From assembly GCF_014196595.1 (NCBI RefSeq), contig NZ_JACIEA010000001.1, positions 73,585 through 137,584 of the forward strand: 64,000 nt of DNA. The letters are read 5' to 3'. This document shows positions 35,462 through 44,639 of this stretch, piece after piece. A model generated the notes under the pieces. That model saw only the letters and a list, made by a program, of their open reading frames with translations. It was not told the origin of the DNA and searched no databases. Origin of the DNA: Sphingorhabdus rigui. Lineage in GTDB: Bacteria > Pseudomonadota > Alphaproteobacteria > Sphingomonadales > Sphingomonadaceae. Within the stretch, counting starts at the first letter, position 1; every line of letters starts with the position of its first letter. The translations under genes and the position numbers were made by a program.

Positions 35462-35782
35462 ATGGCGCGAAAAAATCGCGATTTTTATGACTCTGACGAA
35501 GAGTCCATTGCGCCCGAAGTAACCTGCTGGCTGTGTTCGCGCCCGATGGGTGAGGTCACCGAATGGCATCATCCTGTGCCCAAAAGCCGGGGTGGCAAGG
35601 AACGGCAGCCGGTGCACCCGATTTGCCATCGGACCATTCATGCCAATTTCACCAACAGCGATCTCGAAAAGCGTTTTGCAACCGTTGATGCGTTGTTGGC
35701 GCATGAGGAAATCGGACGGTTCGTGGCATGGATTGCCAACAAACCGTCCGACTTTAACGCGCCGACGAAGGACCGGCGTTAG
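35462..35782 (+). CDS. Small HNH endonuclease-like protein
   Basis: A 106-aa protein with an HNH core. CWLCSRPM gives the first Cys pair, WHHPVPKSRGG the catalytic His, and HPICHRTIHANF the final CH..H with Asn. It would be a metal-dependent nuclease of standalone type. It is a single gene with GGAG upstream of the ATG, between the M20 hydrolase and a convergent SnoaL-like gene. No toxin/antitoxin or restriction partner is near. Many such proteins are conserved and chromosomal, so a housekeeping role is possible. Confidence 0.85.
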   Translation: MARKNRDFYDSDEESIAPEVTCWLCSRPMGEVTEWHHPVPKSRGGKERQPVHPICHRTIHANFTNSDLEKRFATVDALLAHEEIGRFVAWIANKPSDFNAPTKDRR

Positions 35783-36261
35783 CCCGCTTTTTCAGGCATC
35801 ATCGACGAGTGCAGGTGGTCGATTTTCCACTTTCCATCTTCAATACGATAGATGAACGAATAACGGGCCTTGATGTCTGTTTTCGCACCCGTTGAAGGGT
35901 CTGTTACGGTTACCGTCCAAGTGCCGAGCCGTGCTGCCATGTTGCAACCGATTTTGACCGTGCTGCTGTTGATGGTTCCCACTGGGCTGGGTTTTAGGAA
36001 GCCGACGAAATAGTCACGGATACCCGCATGGTCGGTGCGTGGCGTGTTGGAAACGGTCGCCAGCAGGACTGCGTCCTTTGTGAACAAGCTGGTGACCGTA
36101 TCCGGATTTTTGGATGCCCAAGCATTGTTGAAATCATTGAACAGCGATTCGACTTGCGCTTGGTTGACGACCGCGCACTGCATGGGTGTTGCAGTTTTAG
36201 CTTGAGCCGGAATGGCGATTACCGATGCAACTGCAACAGCACTTAACATAAATTTATTCAT
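35779..36261 (-). CDS. SnoaL/NTF2-like (SgcJ/EcaC family) secreted protein
   Basis: A 160-aa protein with a signal peptide (LSAVAVASVIAIPAQA, cleavage near 21) and a cystatin/NTF2-like cone fold. Segments include LFNDFNNAWASKNPDTVTSLF near 45 and YSFIYRIEDGKWKIDHLHSS at the end. SgcJ/EcaC members are named after enzymes of secondary metabolism but most have unknown roles. The two Cys at about 28 and 104 could bond in the periplasm. Its 3' end overlaps the convergent HNH gene by four bases. Confidence 0.82.
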   Translation of the reverse strand: MNKFMLSAVAVASVIAIPAQAKTATPMQCAVVNQAQVESLFNDFNNAWASKNPDTVTSLFTKDAVLLATVSNTPRTDHAGIRDYFVGFLKPSPVGTINSSTVKIGCNMAARLGTWTVTVTDPSTGAKTDIKARYSFIYRIEDGKWKIDHLHSSMMPEKAG

Positions 36262-36295
36262 CTCAGTTTTCTCCTCTTGGTCGTTAAAGTAAAAA

Positions 36296-37285
36296 CTAAA
36301 GCGTGTGATGTGATTGATCCTGTCCGCGCGTTTTCCAGAGCGAAAAGAATATGCCTCCCAAAATCAGGGCAAAGGTGACGCCCAGGCTTAGGACGGGCGG
36401 GAACTTGTCGCCGTCCATCACAAAGTCTGAAACGAAGATCTTCGAACCGATGAAGACCAAAACCAGTGCCAGCGCATATTTGAGATAATGGAAACGATGG
36501 ACCATCGCGGCGAGTGCGAAATACAAGGCACGCAGGCCCAAAATCGCCATGATGTTTGACGTGTACACAATGAACGTGTCGGTAGTTATGGCAAATATCG
36601 CCGGTACCGAGTCTACCGCGAACACAAGGTCGGCGAGGTTGATGACGACAAGCGCGAGGAACAATGGCGTCGCAGCGCGCACCATCTTGCCGGTCTTGTC
36701 ATCTGCTACCTTCACAAAGAACTTCTCGTCATGAAGCTCTTTGGTCACGCGCATATGCCGTGAAATAAATTTGACCACCGGGTTCTTGGCGACATCCATT
36801 TCCTCATCGCCAGAAAACAGCATCTTGATGCCGGTTCCAATCAGGAAGGCCGCGAAGATATACAGCGTCCAATAATATTCCTGCACGATCGCGGCGCCCG
36901 CGGCGATCATCAGGCCACGCAGGACGATGACGGCGATAATGCCCCATAGCAATGCGCGGTATTGGTACTTTCGTGGAATCGCGAAGAAGGTGAAAATCAG
37001 GCTGATGACAAAGACATTATCAATCGACAGCGCCTTTTCGATGAAAAAGCCTGTGTAATATTTCATGCCCATGTCTGCCCCCTTTTGGAACCAGACCCAA
37101 AGGCCGAACAGCATCGCAATACTGATGTAAAACGCCGACAGCTTCAGGCTTTCGGCGATGCCCATCTCTTTGTCTTCCTTGTGCAAAATGCCAAGGTCAA
37201 ACGCGGTGAGCGTGATTACGATGCCGATAAAGGCCAACCAGAACCAAACCGGTGTGCCCAGCCAGTCCATCATCAAAAATTCCAT
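36296..37285 (-). CDS. TerC family integral membrane protein
   Basis: A 329-aa protein with about nine helices and the TerC-type acidic motifs FEKALSIDNVFV-like (here FIEKALSIDNVFV) and VINLADLVFAVDSVPA. The family (TerC/Alx) includes manganese exporters and tellurite-resistance proteins. Alx in E. coli exports Mn2+ and is controlled by a pH/Mn riboswitch; no such leader was recognised here. With the GDT1-type gene at 9404 this is the second possible Mn exporter of the window. Two near starts, ATG 37285 and the inner ATGs, differ little. Confidence 0.92.
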   Translation of the reverse strand: MEFLMMDWLGTPVWFWLAFIGIVITLTAFDLGILHKEDKEMGIAESLKLSAFYISIAMLFGLWVWFQKGADMGMKYYTGFFIEKALSIDNVFVISLIFTFFAIPRKYQYRALLWGIIAVIVLRGLMIAAGAAIVQEYYWTLYIFAAFLIGTGIKMLFSGDEEMDVAKNPVVKFISRHMRVTKELHDEKFFVKVADDKTGKMVRAATPLFLALVVINLADLVFAVDSVPAIFAITTDTFIVYTSNIMAILGLRALYFALAAMVHRFHYLKYALALVLVFIGSKIFVSDFVMDGDKFPPVLSLGVTFALILGGIFFSLWKTRGQDQSHHTL

Positions 37286-37354
37286 GAAATCATTCCCTGT
37301 ATTGTACGTGCCGACGCCGCGCAGATTTAAATGCGCGCGGCGTCAGCTTTAAAA

Positions 37355-37549
37355 TTACGTCTTTTTAAGGCGCAGACGACGGCCAAAGGAGGTGTGCGCG
37401 TGGCGCGCCAACCGATCCTTGATCGCAAGCTTCAACCGCTTCAGTTTCTGGATTCGAAACACGTCTGGCCAACGCCGTGAAATTTCGGCGCGCAGTTCGC
37501 GATCAATTTTTTGGTGATATTGCATCAATCGAAATGACGAAAAAGTCAT
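37355..37549 (-). CDS. YdcH-like small protein (DUF465)
   Basis: A 64-aa basic helical protein matching the DUF465/YdcH pattern: YHQKIDRELRAEI followed by LKRLKLAIKDRLARH. Function is unknown. The ATG at 37549 is preferred; the frame stays open for 57 more codons without homology. The 234-bp gap between this gene and dapD holds nothing I could identify. Confidence 0.72.
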   Translation of the reverse strand: MTFSSFRLMQYHQKIDRELRAEISRRWPDVFRIQKLKRLKLAIKDRLARHAHTSFGRRLRLKKT

Positions 37550-37783
37550 GACTACATCCTCTTGAACATTGTTTAAGTTCAATCGGATGTTCCGGGCAAA
37601 GCCTAGCGTATTTCGGGGGTTTGAAGACCGCCTGACCAATGCACCGGAAACATCCGATGCGGCCGACATCACGTTCCTTCCGAAGAAGCGAAGCGCCAGA
37701 GGGGCCCGGTCCGCCTGCACCTTCTGGAGTAAATCCGTCCGAATTACAAGCCCGTTTTGATCGCCCCTACTCGGTTCGGCGAA

Positions 37784-38623
37784 TTAATCCCTCAACAGGT
37801 CGTTGATTGCGGTCTTTGCGCGGGTCTGTGCATCGACGCGTTTGACGATGACCGCGCAGGAAAGGTGTGGACCCGGGCTGCCGTCAGGAAGCGCTTTACC
37901 TGGGAGCGAACCCGGCACAACAACCGAATAGGCCGGTACGCGGCCCACAAAGACTTCGCCGGTTGTCCGGTCAATAATCTTGCTAGTGGAGCTAATGAAA
38001 ACACCCATCGAAAGCACTGCGCCTTCTTCGATGACGACGCCCTCGACAACTTCTGACCGTGCGCCAATGAAGCAATTGTCTTCAATGATGACAGGGCCAG
38101 CCTGAAGCGGTTCAAGTACGCCGCCAATGCCGACGCCGCCCGACAGATGGACATTTTTACCAATTTGCGCGCAGCTTCCGACCGTTGCCCATGTGTCGAC
38201 CATGGTGCCTTCATCAACGCGTGCGCCGATATTTACAAAGCTGGGCATCAACACAACATTCTTGCCGATGAAGCTGCCGCGCCGCGCGACGGCGCCGGGC
38301 ACAACGCGGAATCCAGCGTCCCGGAAGCGGTTTTCGCCCCATCCTGCAAATTTGGAAGGGACCTTGTCATAGGCAGGTGCGCCAGCTGCGCCGCCGTCAA
38401 CCACGACATTGTCATTCAACCGGAACGACAACAAAACAGCCTTTTTCAGCCATTGGTTGACCTGCCAATTACCATCCAGCTTTTCCGCAACGCGCAGTGA
38501 CCCGTCATCAAGGCCAGCCAATGCTGTTTGTACGGCGTCGCGCACCTCGCCTTGGGTTGCGCTGCTGATCCCGTCACGGGCGTCCCATGCGGCGTCAATG
38601 ATGGCGGTTAGTTGTTCAGTCAT
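37784..38623 (-). CDS. dapD: Tetrahydrodipicolinate N-succinyltransferase
   Basis: A 279-aa enzyme of the succinyl route of lysine/meso-DAP synthesis, transferring succinyl from succinyl-CoA to tetrahydrodipicolinate. The left-handed beta-helix of hexapeptide repeats covers about residues 105-215 ([49 protein letters not shown]). Its start overlaps the stop of the upstream nucleotidase gene by ATGA, so the pair is co-translated. Confidence 0.97.
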   Translation of the reverse strand: MTEQLTAIIDAAWDARDGISSATQGEVRDAVQTALAGLDDGSLRVAEKLDGNWQVNQWLKKAVLLSFRLNDNVVVDGGAAGAPAYDKVPSKFAGWGENRFRDAGFRVVPGAVARRGSFIGKNVVLMPSFVNIGARVDEGTMVDTWATVGSCAQIGKNVHLSGGVGIGGVLEPLQAGPVIIEDNCFIGARSEVVEGVVIEEGAVLSMGVFISSTSKIIDRTTGEVFVGRVPAYSVVVPGSLPGKALPDGSPGPHLSCAVIVKRVDAQTRAKTAINDLLRD

Positions 38624-39294
38624 GCGGCTCTTTCAAAGCTGTGAATTTCCGATAGCCAGTGGGTCACATCGGAAATTTCATGGTCGATATGGTCTTGATG
38701 GGCTGCGCTATCAGCTTCGTCTTCATGTTTCACCCAAATTGTGCGCATGCCCAACGCTTTGGCCGGCACGAGATTATGTGCGGAATCTTCCACAAAAAGT
38801 GCCCGTGTGGCGTCGATCCTCAATTCGCTGCACAAGGCGTCATAACTGCCAGCGAATGGCTTTGGCATATGCTGCATCCGGTGGATGTCGAAAATATCCT
38901 CGAACACATTGTCCAGTCCGCGGGCGGTCAACACGCGCTGGGCATAAGGTGCGTCGGCGTTGGTAAAGATAATTTTGCGGCCCGGTAAAGCATTAATATG
39001 CCCACGCAAATCCGGCGCTGGTTGCAACAAGCTCAGGTCAACCTCATGGACGAAATCGAGATAGCCGTAAGGGTCAACCGCATGTTCGGCCATCAGTCCG
39101 CCCAACGTCGTGCCGTATTTCTTCCAATAACGATGCCGGATTTCATGCGCCTCGACGGAGCCAATTTGGAAATGATTCTCGACATATAGCGCAATACGAT
39201 CCCGGATCTGCGCCATGATATTCGCCTCCGGGCCATATAAGGTGAGGTCGAGATCAAAGATCCATGTGTCGATATCGGTGAAATATGATTGCAT
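38620..39294 (-). CDS. HAD pyrimidine 5'-nucleotidase-like protein
   Basis: A 224-aa HAD protein with the nucleophile motif FDLDLTLYG (D13 and D15), motif II in [11 protein letters not shown] near 112 and motif III/IV in [16 protein letters not shown] near 175. The FDLDNTLY-type start and the spacing match SDT1/pyrimidine 5'-nucleotidases, which are often placed next to dapD in alphaproteobacteria. The ATG at 39294 was chosen; a longer reading frame adds 68 unconserved residues over the autotransporter promoter. Confidence 0.87.
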   Translation of the reverse strand: MQSYFTDIDTWIFDLDLTLYGPEANIMAQIRDRIALYVENHFQIGSVEAHEIRHRYWKKYGTTLGGLMAEHAVDPYGYLDFVHEVDLSLLQPAPDLRGHINALPGRKIIFTNADAPYAQRVLTARGLDNVFEDIFDIHRMQHMPKPFAGSYDALCSELRIDATRALFVEDSAHNLVPAKALGMRTIWVKHEDEADSAAHQDHIDHEISDVTHWLSEIHSFERAA

Positions 39295-39400
39295 AGCCTG
39301 CGCGTAACAACCCGTTGGGAATATCTCAATCAACATATTCAGGCTGACGAAAGCGATTTGTGTGTAAAAGGGTGCTCCCGGATAGAGGGTTTGCAAGGTC

Positions 39401-41797
39401 ATGAGTTCAGCTTTGATTGATCGTAAGCTGGTAATCGGTGGGTCGATTATATGTGCATTGTCGCTTTCTGCCTGCGGCGGTGGCGGCGGAGGCGTCAATT
39501 CGACACCACCTGCACCGCCCGCACCCCCTCCGGTTGTGGCGCCGCCCCCTCCTCCACCTCCACCTCCTCCACCGCCTCCACCACCTCCGCCGCCAAATTT
39601 TGCGACAGCGGAATTTAATCGGTCGGACGGTCCGGGCTTTCACAACGCGATAACGGCCTATCGTGCCGGCGCATCGGGATTGGGTGTGACCGTGGGCGTT
39701 ATCGATTCCGGGATTGATCCCAGCAGCCATGAATTCACTGGTCGCATTCATGCGCAGTCGGGCGATGTCACGGGCGCAGGCAGGCCGCTTGGCGACGATG
39801 ATGGTCATGGGACGGAAGTCACCCGCGTGCTGGCCGCTGCCAAGGATGATCGCGACGTCCACGGCATCGCCTTTGACGCGACGATTTTGGCATTGCGGGC
39901 AGACCAAGCCGGAAGCTGCACCACCGCCGCGCCCGGTGAGGATGAGGCGCAATGCGCGTTTTTTGACTCCGCGATTGCAGCAGGCGTGGACCGCGCCATC
40001 GACAATCGCGCGCGTGTTGTAAATATATCTCTGGGCGGTGCAGGTGGCGCAAGTGCCACGCTTCGCGCGGCGATCAACCGCGCGACTCAGGCGGGCATCA
40101 TCATCGTCGCTTCGGCTGGTAATGAAGGTAATGATGCAGTGCCCGCGTTCGACCCGAACAATCCAAGCCCATTTGCCCAGGCATTGTTGGCCAATGGTAA
40201 CGGCCTGGTCATCATCGCTGCGTCGGTTGACGATCAGGGCGTGATTTCGAATTTCAGCAACAAGGCTGGCGTTTCGCAGGCGTCGGTTTTGTCCGCACTG
40301 GGGCAGGGCATCTGCTGCGAATATCGGAATGACGCGATTTACCGGTTCGACCAAAATGGTCAGACAATCACCCGCGTTTTCAACGGCACATCATTTTCCG
40401 CGCCACAAATTGCCGGTGCCGCAGCATTGCTTGCGCAGGCTTTCCCGAACCTGACGGGTTCGCAAATCGTCAATCTGCTGCTGACGTCCGCACGTGATGC
40501 TGGTGACCCCGGCACCGACGCAATTTATGGCCGCGGCATATTGGATATTGCGCGCGCCTTTGCGCCGGCCGGAACGACGTCATTGGCGGGCACGACAACC
40601 GTGGTTCCGCTTTCGGGCGATGGTGGCACAACAAGTGGCCCGATGGGCGATGTTGCGATGTCCAATCGTCCCGTGAACGCGGTGATCGTGGATAGCTATG
40701 GTCGTGCCTATGACATCGACCTTGCGCATGGTTTGAATGCCACTGCGCCCCGGTTGCGGTTAACGCCTGCGCTTATCCATCAGGACCGATCGGTCAGCGC
40801 GGTTCATGGCACAACCCAAATTGCATTTTCGATCAGCGACAGCGGCGTTGGTACAGCCAGCATATTGCCGCTCGCGCTTTCGGACGGGCAAGCGCGACAA
40901 GCGCGGTTTTTGGCGGGCCGGGTCAGCGCAGATATTACGAAAGATACCCGCTTTAGCTTGGGCATCCGGCAAACGGCCGCCAATCAGGTCGCGGCCTTGC
41001 AAGACATGACCAGCAGCGCCTTTTTGACCGCTGGTGAGGCACGGATGGAGGGCGGCTTTGAACGCCAGCCGGGCAATTCCTTTGCCCTGCGACAGAAATT
41101 GGGTGCTTTCGGGCTGACGGGCAGCGTCGAACATGGCGACGCCCGTCTGTATGAAGGTGCCGGCGACGAATATCTCCGCCGCGGTACGCGCGGATATCCC
41201 TATGCAACATTAGGGCTCTCGCTGGATCGGAAGATCGGGCCGGCCAGACTGGCGCTGGGTGCCAATTGGATGCGGGAGGATGAAACCATCCTCGGTGCCC
41301 GTTTTGCCAACTTCATCGGTCGCGGCGGTGCGCGCAGCCTGTTCATCGACGGCAATATGGAAGCGACCTTGGGGCAGGATTGGTCCATCGGCACCAGTTG
41401 GCGGCAAGGGTGGACCTATGCCAATGCGGGGTCGACACTGACTGGACAAAGCCTGCTGAAGAGCAACGCATTCTCCTTTGACGTCACACGGGCCAACGCA
41501 TTTGCATATGGCGACCGGCTGGCGTTTCGGTTGGCCCAACCGCTGCGCGTCACCAGCGGTGGCCTCGCGCTGAATGTGCCTGTTGCCTATGATTATGCGA
41601 CGCTTACGCCGACATTCGGCATCAGACGCTTCAGCCTTGCGCCACAAGGGCGCGAGATCGCGAGCGAGCTTGCGTGGATATTGCCAATAAGCGGCGGCTA
41701 TGTCTCATCAAACCTGTTCTGGCGACAGGAACCGGGGCATTTTAAACGCGCGCCGGATGACATCGGCGTGGCGTTCCGGCTGCAGTTCGGTTTTTAA
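39401..41797 (+). CDS. Subtilase (S8) autotransporter with lipobox and polyproline linker
   Basis: A 798-aa protein. The signal peptide ends in SLSAC (Cys near 25), a lipobox followed by six Gly, then an 18-residue polyproline run at about 48-65. The S8 domain has the Asp in VIDSGID (about 98-104), the His in DGHGTEV (about 134) and the Ser in GTSFSAPQIAGAA (about 338). From about 530 onward, amphipathic strands ending in RLQFGF with a terminal Phe look like an autotransporter barrel. It would be a surface protease anchored or released after passing the outer membrane. Lipidation together with a barrel is unusual. Confidence 0.88.
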   Translation: MSSALIDRKLVIGGSIICALSLSACGGGGGGVNSTPPAPPAPPPVVAPPPPPPPPPPPPPPPPPPNFATAEFNRSDGPGFHNAITAYRAGASGLGVTVGVIDSGIDPSSHEFTGRIHAQSGDVTGAGRPLGDDDGHGTEVTRVLAAAKDDRDVHGIAFDATILALRADQAGSCTTAAPGEDEAQCAFFDSAIAAGVDRAIDNRARVVNISLGGAGGASATLRAAINRATQAGIIIVASAGNEGNDAVPAFDPNNPSPFAQALLANGNGLVIIAASVDDQGVISNFSNKAGVSQASVLSALGQGICCEYRNDAIYRFDQNGQTITRVFNGTSFSAPQIAGAAALLAQAFPNLTGSQIVNLLLTSARDAGDPGTDAIYGRGILDIARAFAPAGTTSLAGTTTVVPLSGDGGTTSGPMGDVAMSNRPVNAVIVDSYGRAYDIDLAHGLNATAPRLRLTPALIHQDRSVSAVHGTTQIAFSISDSGVGTASILPLALSDGQARQARFLAGRVSADITKDTRFSLGIRQTAANQVAALQDMTSSAFLTAGEARMEGGFERQPGNSFALRQKLGAFGLTGSVEHGDARLYEGAGDEYLRRGTRGYPYATLGLSLDRKIGPARLALGANWMREDETILGARFANFIGRGGARSLFIDGNMEATLGQDWSIGTSWRQGWTYANAGSTLTGQSLLKSNAFSFDVTRANAFAYGDRLAFRLAQPLRVTSGGLALNVPVAYDYATLTPTFGIRRFSLAPQGREIASELAWILPISGGYVSSNLFWRQEPGHFKRAPDDIGVAFRLQFGF
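39541..39594 (+). repeat. CCN-rich polyproline-coding tract
   Basis: Eighteen consecutive proline codons (mixed CCT, CCA, CCG and CCC) encode the linker between the lipobox and the protease domain. Codons are mixed rather than a pure microsatellite. The tract could still change length by slippage and would depend on EF-P for translation. Confidence 0.85.
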
Positions 41798-42150
41798 ACC
41801 GTAAAGCTTTCGCCGCAGCCGCAACTGCCGGTGGCGTTGGGATTATTGAAGACAAAGCCAGCGGCAAATTCATCTTCGACCCAATCCATGATGGATCCGA
41901 CGAGATAGAGCACCGAGCCGCCATCGATATAGAGAACGCCGCCGGGTGTTTCGATTTTTTCATCGAAGGCGATGGCTTCGGACACATAGTCGACCGAATA
42001 TGCGAGGCCCGAACAGCCCCGGCGCGGCGTGGACAGCTTTACGCCAATCGCGCCTTCGGGTGCCTTGGACATCAGCTCGGCAATCCGCGCTTCCGACGCG
42101 GGCGTCAGGATGACTGCAGCGGGGCGAACGCGGGTCTTTACATCGGTCAT
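41794..42150 (-). CDS. sufA: A-type Fe-S carrier protein SufA
   Basis: A 118-aa HesB/IscA-type carrier with the three cluster-ligand Cys in the RRGCSGLAY (about 46) and SCGCGESF (about 110-112) motifs. It passes Fe-S clusters from the SufBCD scaffold to client proteins. It is the last gene of the suf operon, joined to sufT by an ATGA overlap. Its stop codon overlaps the convergent autotransporter stop. Confidence 0.93.
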   Translation of the reverse strand: MTDVKTRVRPAAVILTPASEARIAELMSKAPEGAIGVKLSTPRRGCSGLAYSVDYVSEAIAFDEKIETPGGVLYIDGGSVLYLVGSIMDWVEDEFAAGFVFNNPNATGSCGCGESFTV

Positions 42151-42614
42151 AACATTCCAAGCTCCAGACGGGCTTCATCGGTCATATTGGCTGGCGACCA
42201 TGCCGGTTCCCAGACCAAATTTACTTCAGCATCACCAATGCCCGGTACTGCGCCAACGCGCAGTTCAACTTCGCCCGGCATAGATTCCGCCACCGGGCAA
42301 TGCGGGGTCGTCAGTGTCATCGACACGAGCGCATGGCCGTCATTGATCTCGACATTGTAAATCAGGCCAAGGTCGTAAATGTTCACCGGAATTTCCGGGT
42401 CGTAAATTTCCTTAAGCGCGGCAATGACCGCTTCGTACAAATCGCCGTCGGGTTCGCCCGGTGATGGCGCAGTAGGTTTCTGCGCGAGAAAGCCCTCCAG
42501 ATAATCCTTCTTACGGGCCAATGTCTCGCCAGGCGTTTCGACGGCGTTTTCGACGCGCGCACGGGGCGGCTTTTCGACGCTATCAACTTCTTCTATCCGG
42601 ATGTTCTCGTTCAT
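42147..42614 (-). CDS. sufT: SUF-associated DUF59/MIP18 protein SufT
   Basis: A 155-aa protein with an unconserved 45-residue N-terminus followed by a DUF59/MIP18 domain: IYDPEIPVNIYDLGLIY, TLTTPHCPVAESMPGE (reactive Cys) and a C-terminal VWEPAWSPANMTDEAR. SufT members help mature Fe-S proteins. It overlaps sufS by ATGA upstream and sufA by ATGA downstream. Confidence 0.92.
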   Translation of the reverse strand: MNENIRIEEVDSVEKPPRARVENAVETPGETLARKKDYLEGFLAQKPTAPSPGEPDGDLYEAVIAALKEIYDPEIPVNIYDLGLIYNVEINDGHALVSMTLTTPHCPVAESMPGEVELRVGAVPGIGDAEVNLVWEPAWSPANMTDEARLELGML

Positions 42615-43807
42615 CCAAAAATCCTTTTCACCCGTTCCAGCCCGCGCACCAGCGCTGCGACATCATTTTCGTCATTATAAATACCAAAGCTCGCCCGCGC
42701 AGTGGCGGGGATGCCCAGATGGTCCATCAGCGGTTGTGCACAGTGATGGCCGGCACGAATCGCGACATTTTCTTCGTCCAATATCGTGCCGATATCGTGC
42801 GGATGGATGCCCTCCATGCTGAAGGACACGATGCCAGCGGACTTTTCCGGACCGTATAAGGTGACCGAATTGATGCCACGCAAGGCGTCGCGCGTTTGCG
42901 CGGCGAGCGCACTTTCATGCGCAAATATCGCTTCAGGACCAAAGCTGTCGATAAAATCGATCGCGGCGTGCAGGCCGATCACCTCGATAATCATCGGGGT
43001 GCCCGCTTCAAACCGCGATGGCGCCGGGGCGTAGGTCGTCTTTTCAAAGGTCACACGATCAATCATTGCACCGCCGCCTTGCCATGGCGGCATGGAATCC
43101 AGCGTTTCCGCCTTTGCCCACAACACACCAACGCCGGTTGGGCCGTATAATTTGTGGCCGGACATGACGTAAAAGTCGCAGTCCAGCTCGGCCATGTTCA
43201 ACCGCATGCGTGGCGCCGCCTGACAGCCATCGAGCATGAGCTTGGCACCAACAGCATGTGCAGCCTTGGCCGCACGCTTTACGCCAAGGACCGACCCAAG
43301 CACATTGGACACATGCGCGAGCGCGACGAGCTTATGTTGTTCAGTCAGGTTCGCTTCCAGCCAGTCGAGGTCAATTAGGCCATCGTCGGTCAGCGGGCAG
43401 ACGTCGATATGCGCGCCGACCTTTTCCGCCAGCATCTGCCACGGCACGATATTGCTATGATGCTCCAATTGGCTGAGCATGATGCGGTCGCCAGCGTTCA
43501 GATGGGCGGGCCCCCAGCTTTGCGCGACCAAATTGATGCCCTCGGTCGCGCCGCGCACGAACACGACTTCGTTCGGCGATGCTGCGCCGATGAAGCGCGC
43601 CACGCGCTCGCGCGCCGCCTCAAACGCGACAGTCATATTGGCCGAGCGGGCATAGACACCGCGATGGACGGTGGCATAATCGGCGCCACCGGCACGCATC
43701 ATCGCGTCGAGCACGACCTGCGGTTTTTGCGCCGTCGCGGCGGTGTCGAGATAATGCCAGTTGTTCGCCAGGCCGGGAAATTGGTCGCGAAGGGCGGTGG
43801 TGGTCAC
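42611..43807 (-). CDS. sufS: Cysteine desulfurase SufS
   Basis: A 398-aa PLP enzyme that removes sulfur from cysteine for cluster assembly. The PLP Lys is in MSGHKLYGPTG (about 223) and the persulfide Cys in AGHHCAQPL (about 357), the group II (SufS) arrangement. It overlaps sufD and sufT by ATGA at both ends. No sufE gene was seen in the window, so the sulfur-accepting partner must lie elsewhere. Confidence 0.96.
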   Translation of the reverse strand: MTTTALRDQFPGLANNWHYLDTAATAQKPQVVLDAMMRAGGADYATVHRGVYARSANMTVAFEAARERVARFIGAASPNEVVFVRGATEGINLVAQSWGPAHLNAGDRIMLSQLEHHSNIVPWQMLAEKVGAHIDVCPLTDDGLIDLDWLEANLTEQHKLVALAHVSNVLGSVLGVKRAAKAAHAVGAKLMLDGCQAAPRMRLNMAELDCDFYVMSGHKLYGPTGVGVLWAKAETLDSMPPWQGGGAMIDRVTFEKTTYAPAPSRFEAGTPMIIEVIGLHAAIDFIDSFGPEAIFAHESALAAQTRDALRGINSVTLYGPEKSAGIVSFSMEGIHPHDIGTILDEENVAIRAGHHCAQPLMDHLGIPATARASFGIYNDENDVAALVRGLERVKRIFG

Positions 43808-44529
43808 ACCAAATCCCCCAATTTAGCCAGCGCAGCCTCAATCAGCATCGCCTCATCTGCCGCGCCTTCAAACACGCCCGCGACAAAGGCCTGCAACATC
43901 AGCTTCTTTGCTTCGGCAGGGGTAATGCCGCGCGCTTGCAGATAGAAAAGTCCCATGGCGTCCAACTCGCCAATCGCGCAGCCATGGGCGCATTTGACGT
44001 CGTCGGCGTAAATTTCGAGTTCGGGCTTGGCGTTGGCCGTCGCGCTGCGATCCAGCAGCATCGCTTTGACGGACTGCACGCTGTCGGTTTGCTGGGCATC
44101 GCGTGCCACGGCCACTTTGCCAAGATAGGTACCGGTCGCCGTACCCGCCAAGACGGAGCGGACAATCTGCGATGACGTCGCGCCGGGTTCGGCATGGGTA
44201 ACGGTGGTGATGACCTCCAGCGTTTGCGTGCCGCCACCAATTTGCACCGCGCCAAGTTTGAAATCAGCGCCCTCGTGAAGTGTAACGTTCAACTCCACCC
44301 GCCCATAATCGCCGCCTGTATTCAGCACATGGATGGCGGCGGTGGCGCCTTTGCCAATCGCGATGTCCAATTGATGGATGGTGCCGCTGTCCTGAATAAT
44401 CGTCCGCGCAAAGGTTCCACCCGCAGGGACGATGATGCTTTCGGGCGCAGGCAATGGCCACGCCCGCGCCAGCGCATCAATATCGCTGTAACGCCAAGCT
44501 TCGTCATGCCGCGTTGGGAGAACAGTCAT
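43804..44529 (-). CDS. sufD: Fe-S scaffold subunit SufD
   Basis: A 241-aa SufBD-fold protein, shorter than E. coli SufD (about 420 aa), with a reduced N-terminal part as in other alphaproteobacteria. Conserved pieces are RHDEAWRYSDIDAL at the start and DVKCAHGCAIGELDAMGLFYLQARGI near the end (Cys and His ligand area). The ATG at 44529 gives the family-like start. It is preceded by a hairpin repeat and a 37-codon ORF, not directly by sufC. Confidence 0.93.
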   Translation of the reverse strand: MTVLPTRHDEAWRYSDIDALARAWPLPAPESIIVPAGGTFARTIIQDSGTIHQLDIAIGKGATAAIHVLNTGGDYGRVELNVTLHEGADFKLGAVQIGGGTQTLEVITTVTHAEPGATSSQIVRSVLAGTATGTYLGKVAVARDAQQTDSVQSVKAMLLDRSATANAKPELEIYADDVKCAHGCAIGELDAMGLFYLQARGITPAEAKKLMLQAFVAGVFEGAADEAMLIEAALAKLGDLV

Positions 44530-44639
44530 CGCTGCGCCCACCTCTCTGCGGCCTTTGCGCCTCTGCGTGAACCAATTGTTTTTGCACGCAGAGGCGCAGA
44601 GGTCGCAGAGAAAAAGAGAGTAATGCCTGCGGCGCTCAT
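44526..44639 (-). CDS. 37-codon bridging ORF across the repeat between sufC and sufD
   Basis: An ATG that overlaps the sufC stop (ATGA) opens a 37-codon frame that reads straight through the inverted repeat and ends in a TGA overlapping the sufD ATG (ATGA). Every other junction from sufD to sufA, and rrf2-sufB, also uses a four-base ATGA overlap. The encoded peptide is Ser/Ala/Arg-rich without recognisable similarity. It may matter only as a translation bridge keeping SufD coupled to SufC after a repeat came in. Peptide production is unproven. Confidence 0.45.
   Translation of the reverse strand: MSAAGITLFFSATSAPLRAKTIGSRRGAKAAERWAQR
44541..44611. repeat. Long inverted repeat between sufC and sufD
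   Basis: Left arm 44541-44569 and right arm 44585-44611 pair over about 27 bp with two mismatches around a 15-base loop. The arms are built from CTCTGCG-type units. Such CGCAGAGGCGCAGAG units are known as dispersed repeats in many bacterial genomes. It lies inside the suf operon and would form a strong mRNA hairpin between sufC and sufD. Confidence 0.88.

Noticed and set aside
35462-35782. HNH protein as part of a restriction or toxin system
   Set aside because: No methylase, antitoxin or mobile gene lies beside it; it looks like a standalone chromosomal gene.
39541-39594. CCN tract read as a non-coding satellite or CRISPR-like repeat
   Set aside because: It is in frame within the autotransporter gene and encodes the proline linker; codons vary and there are no spacers.
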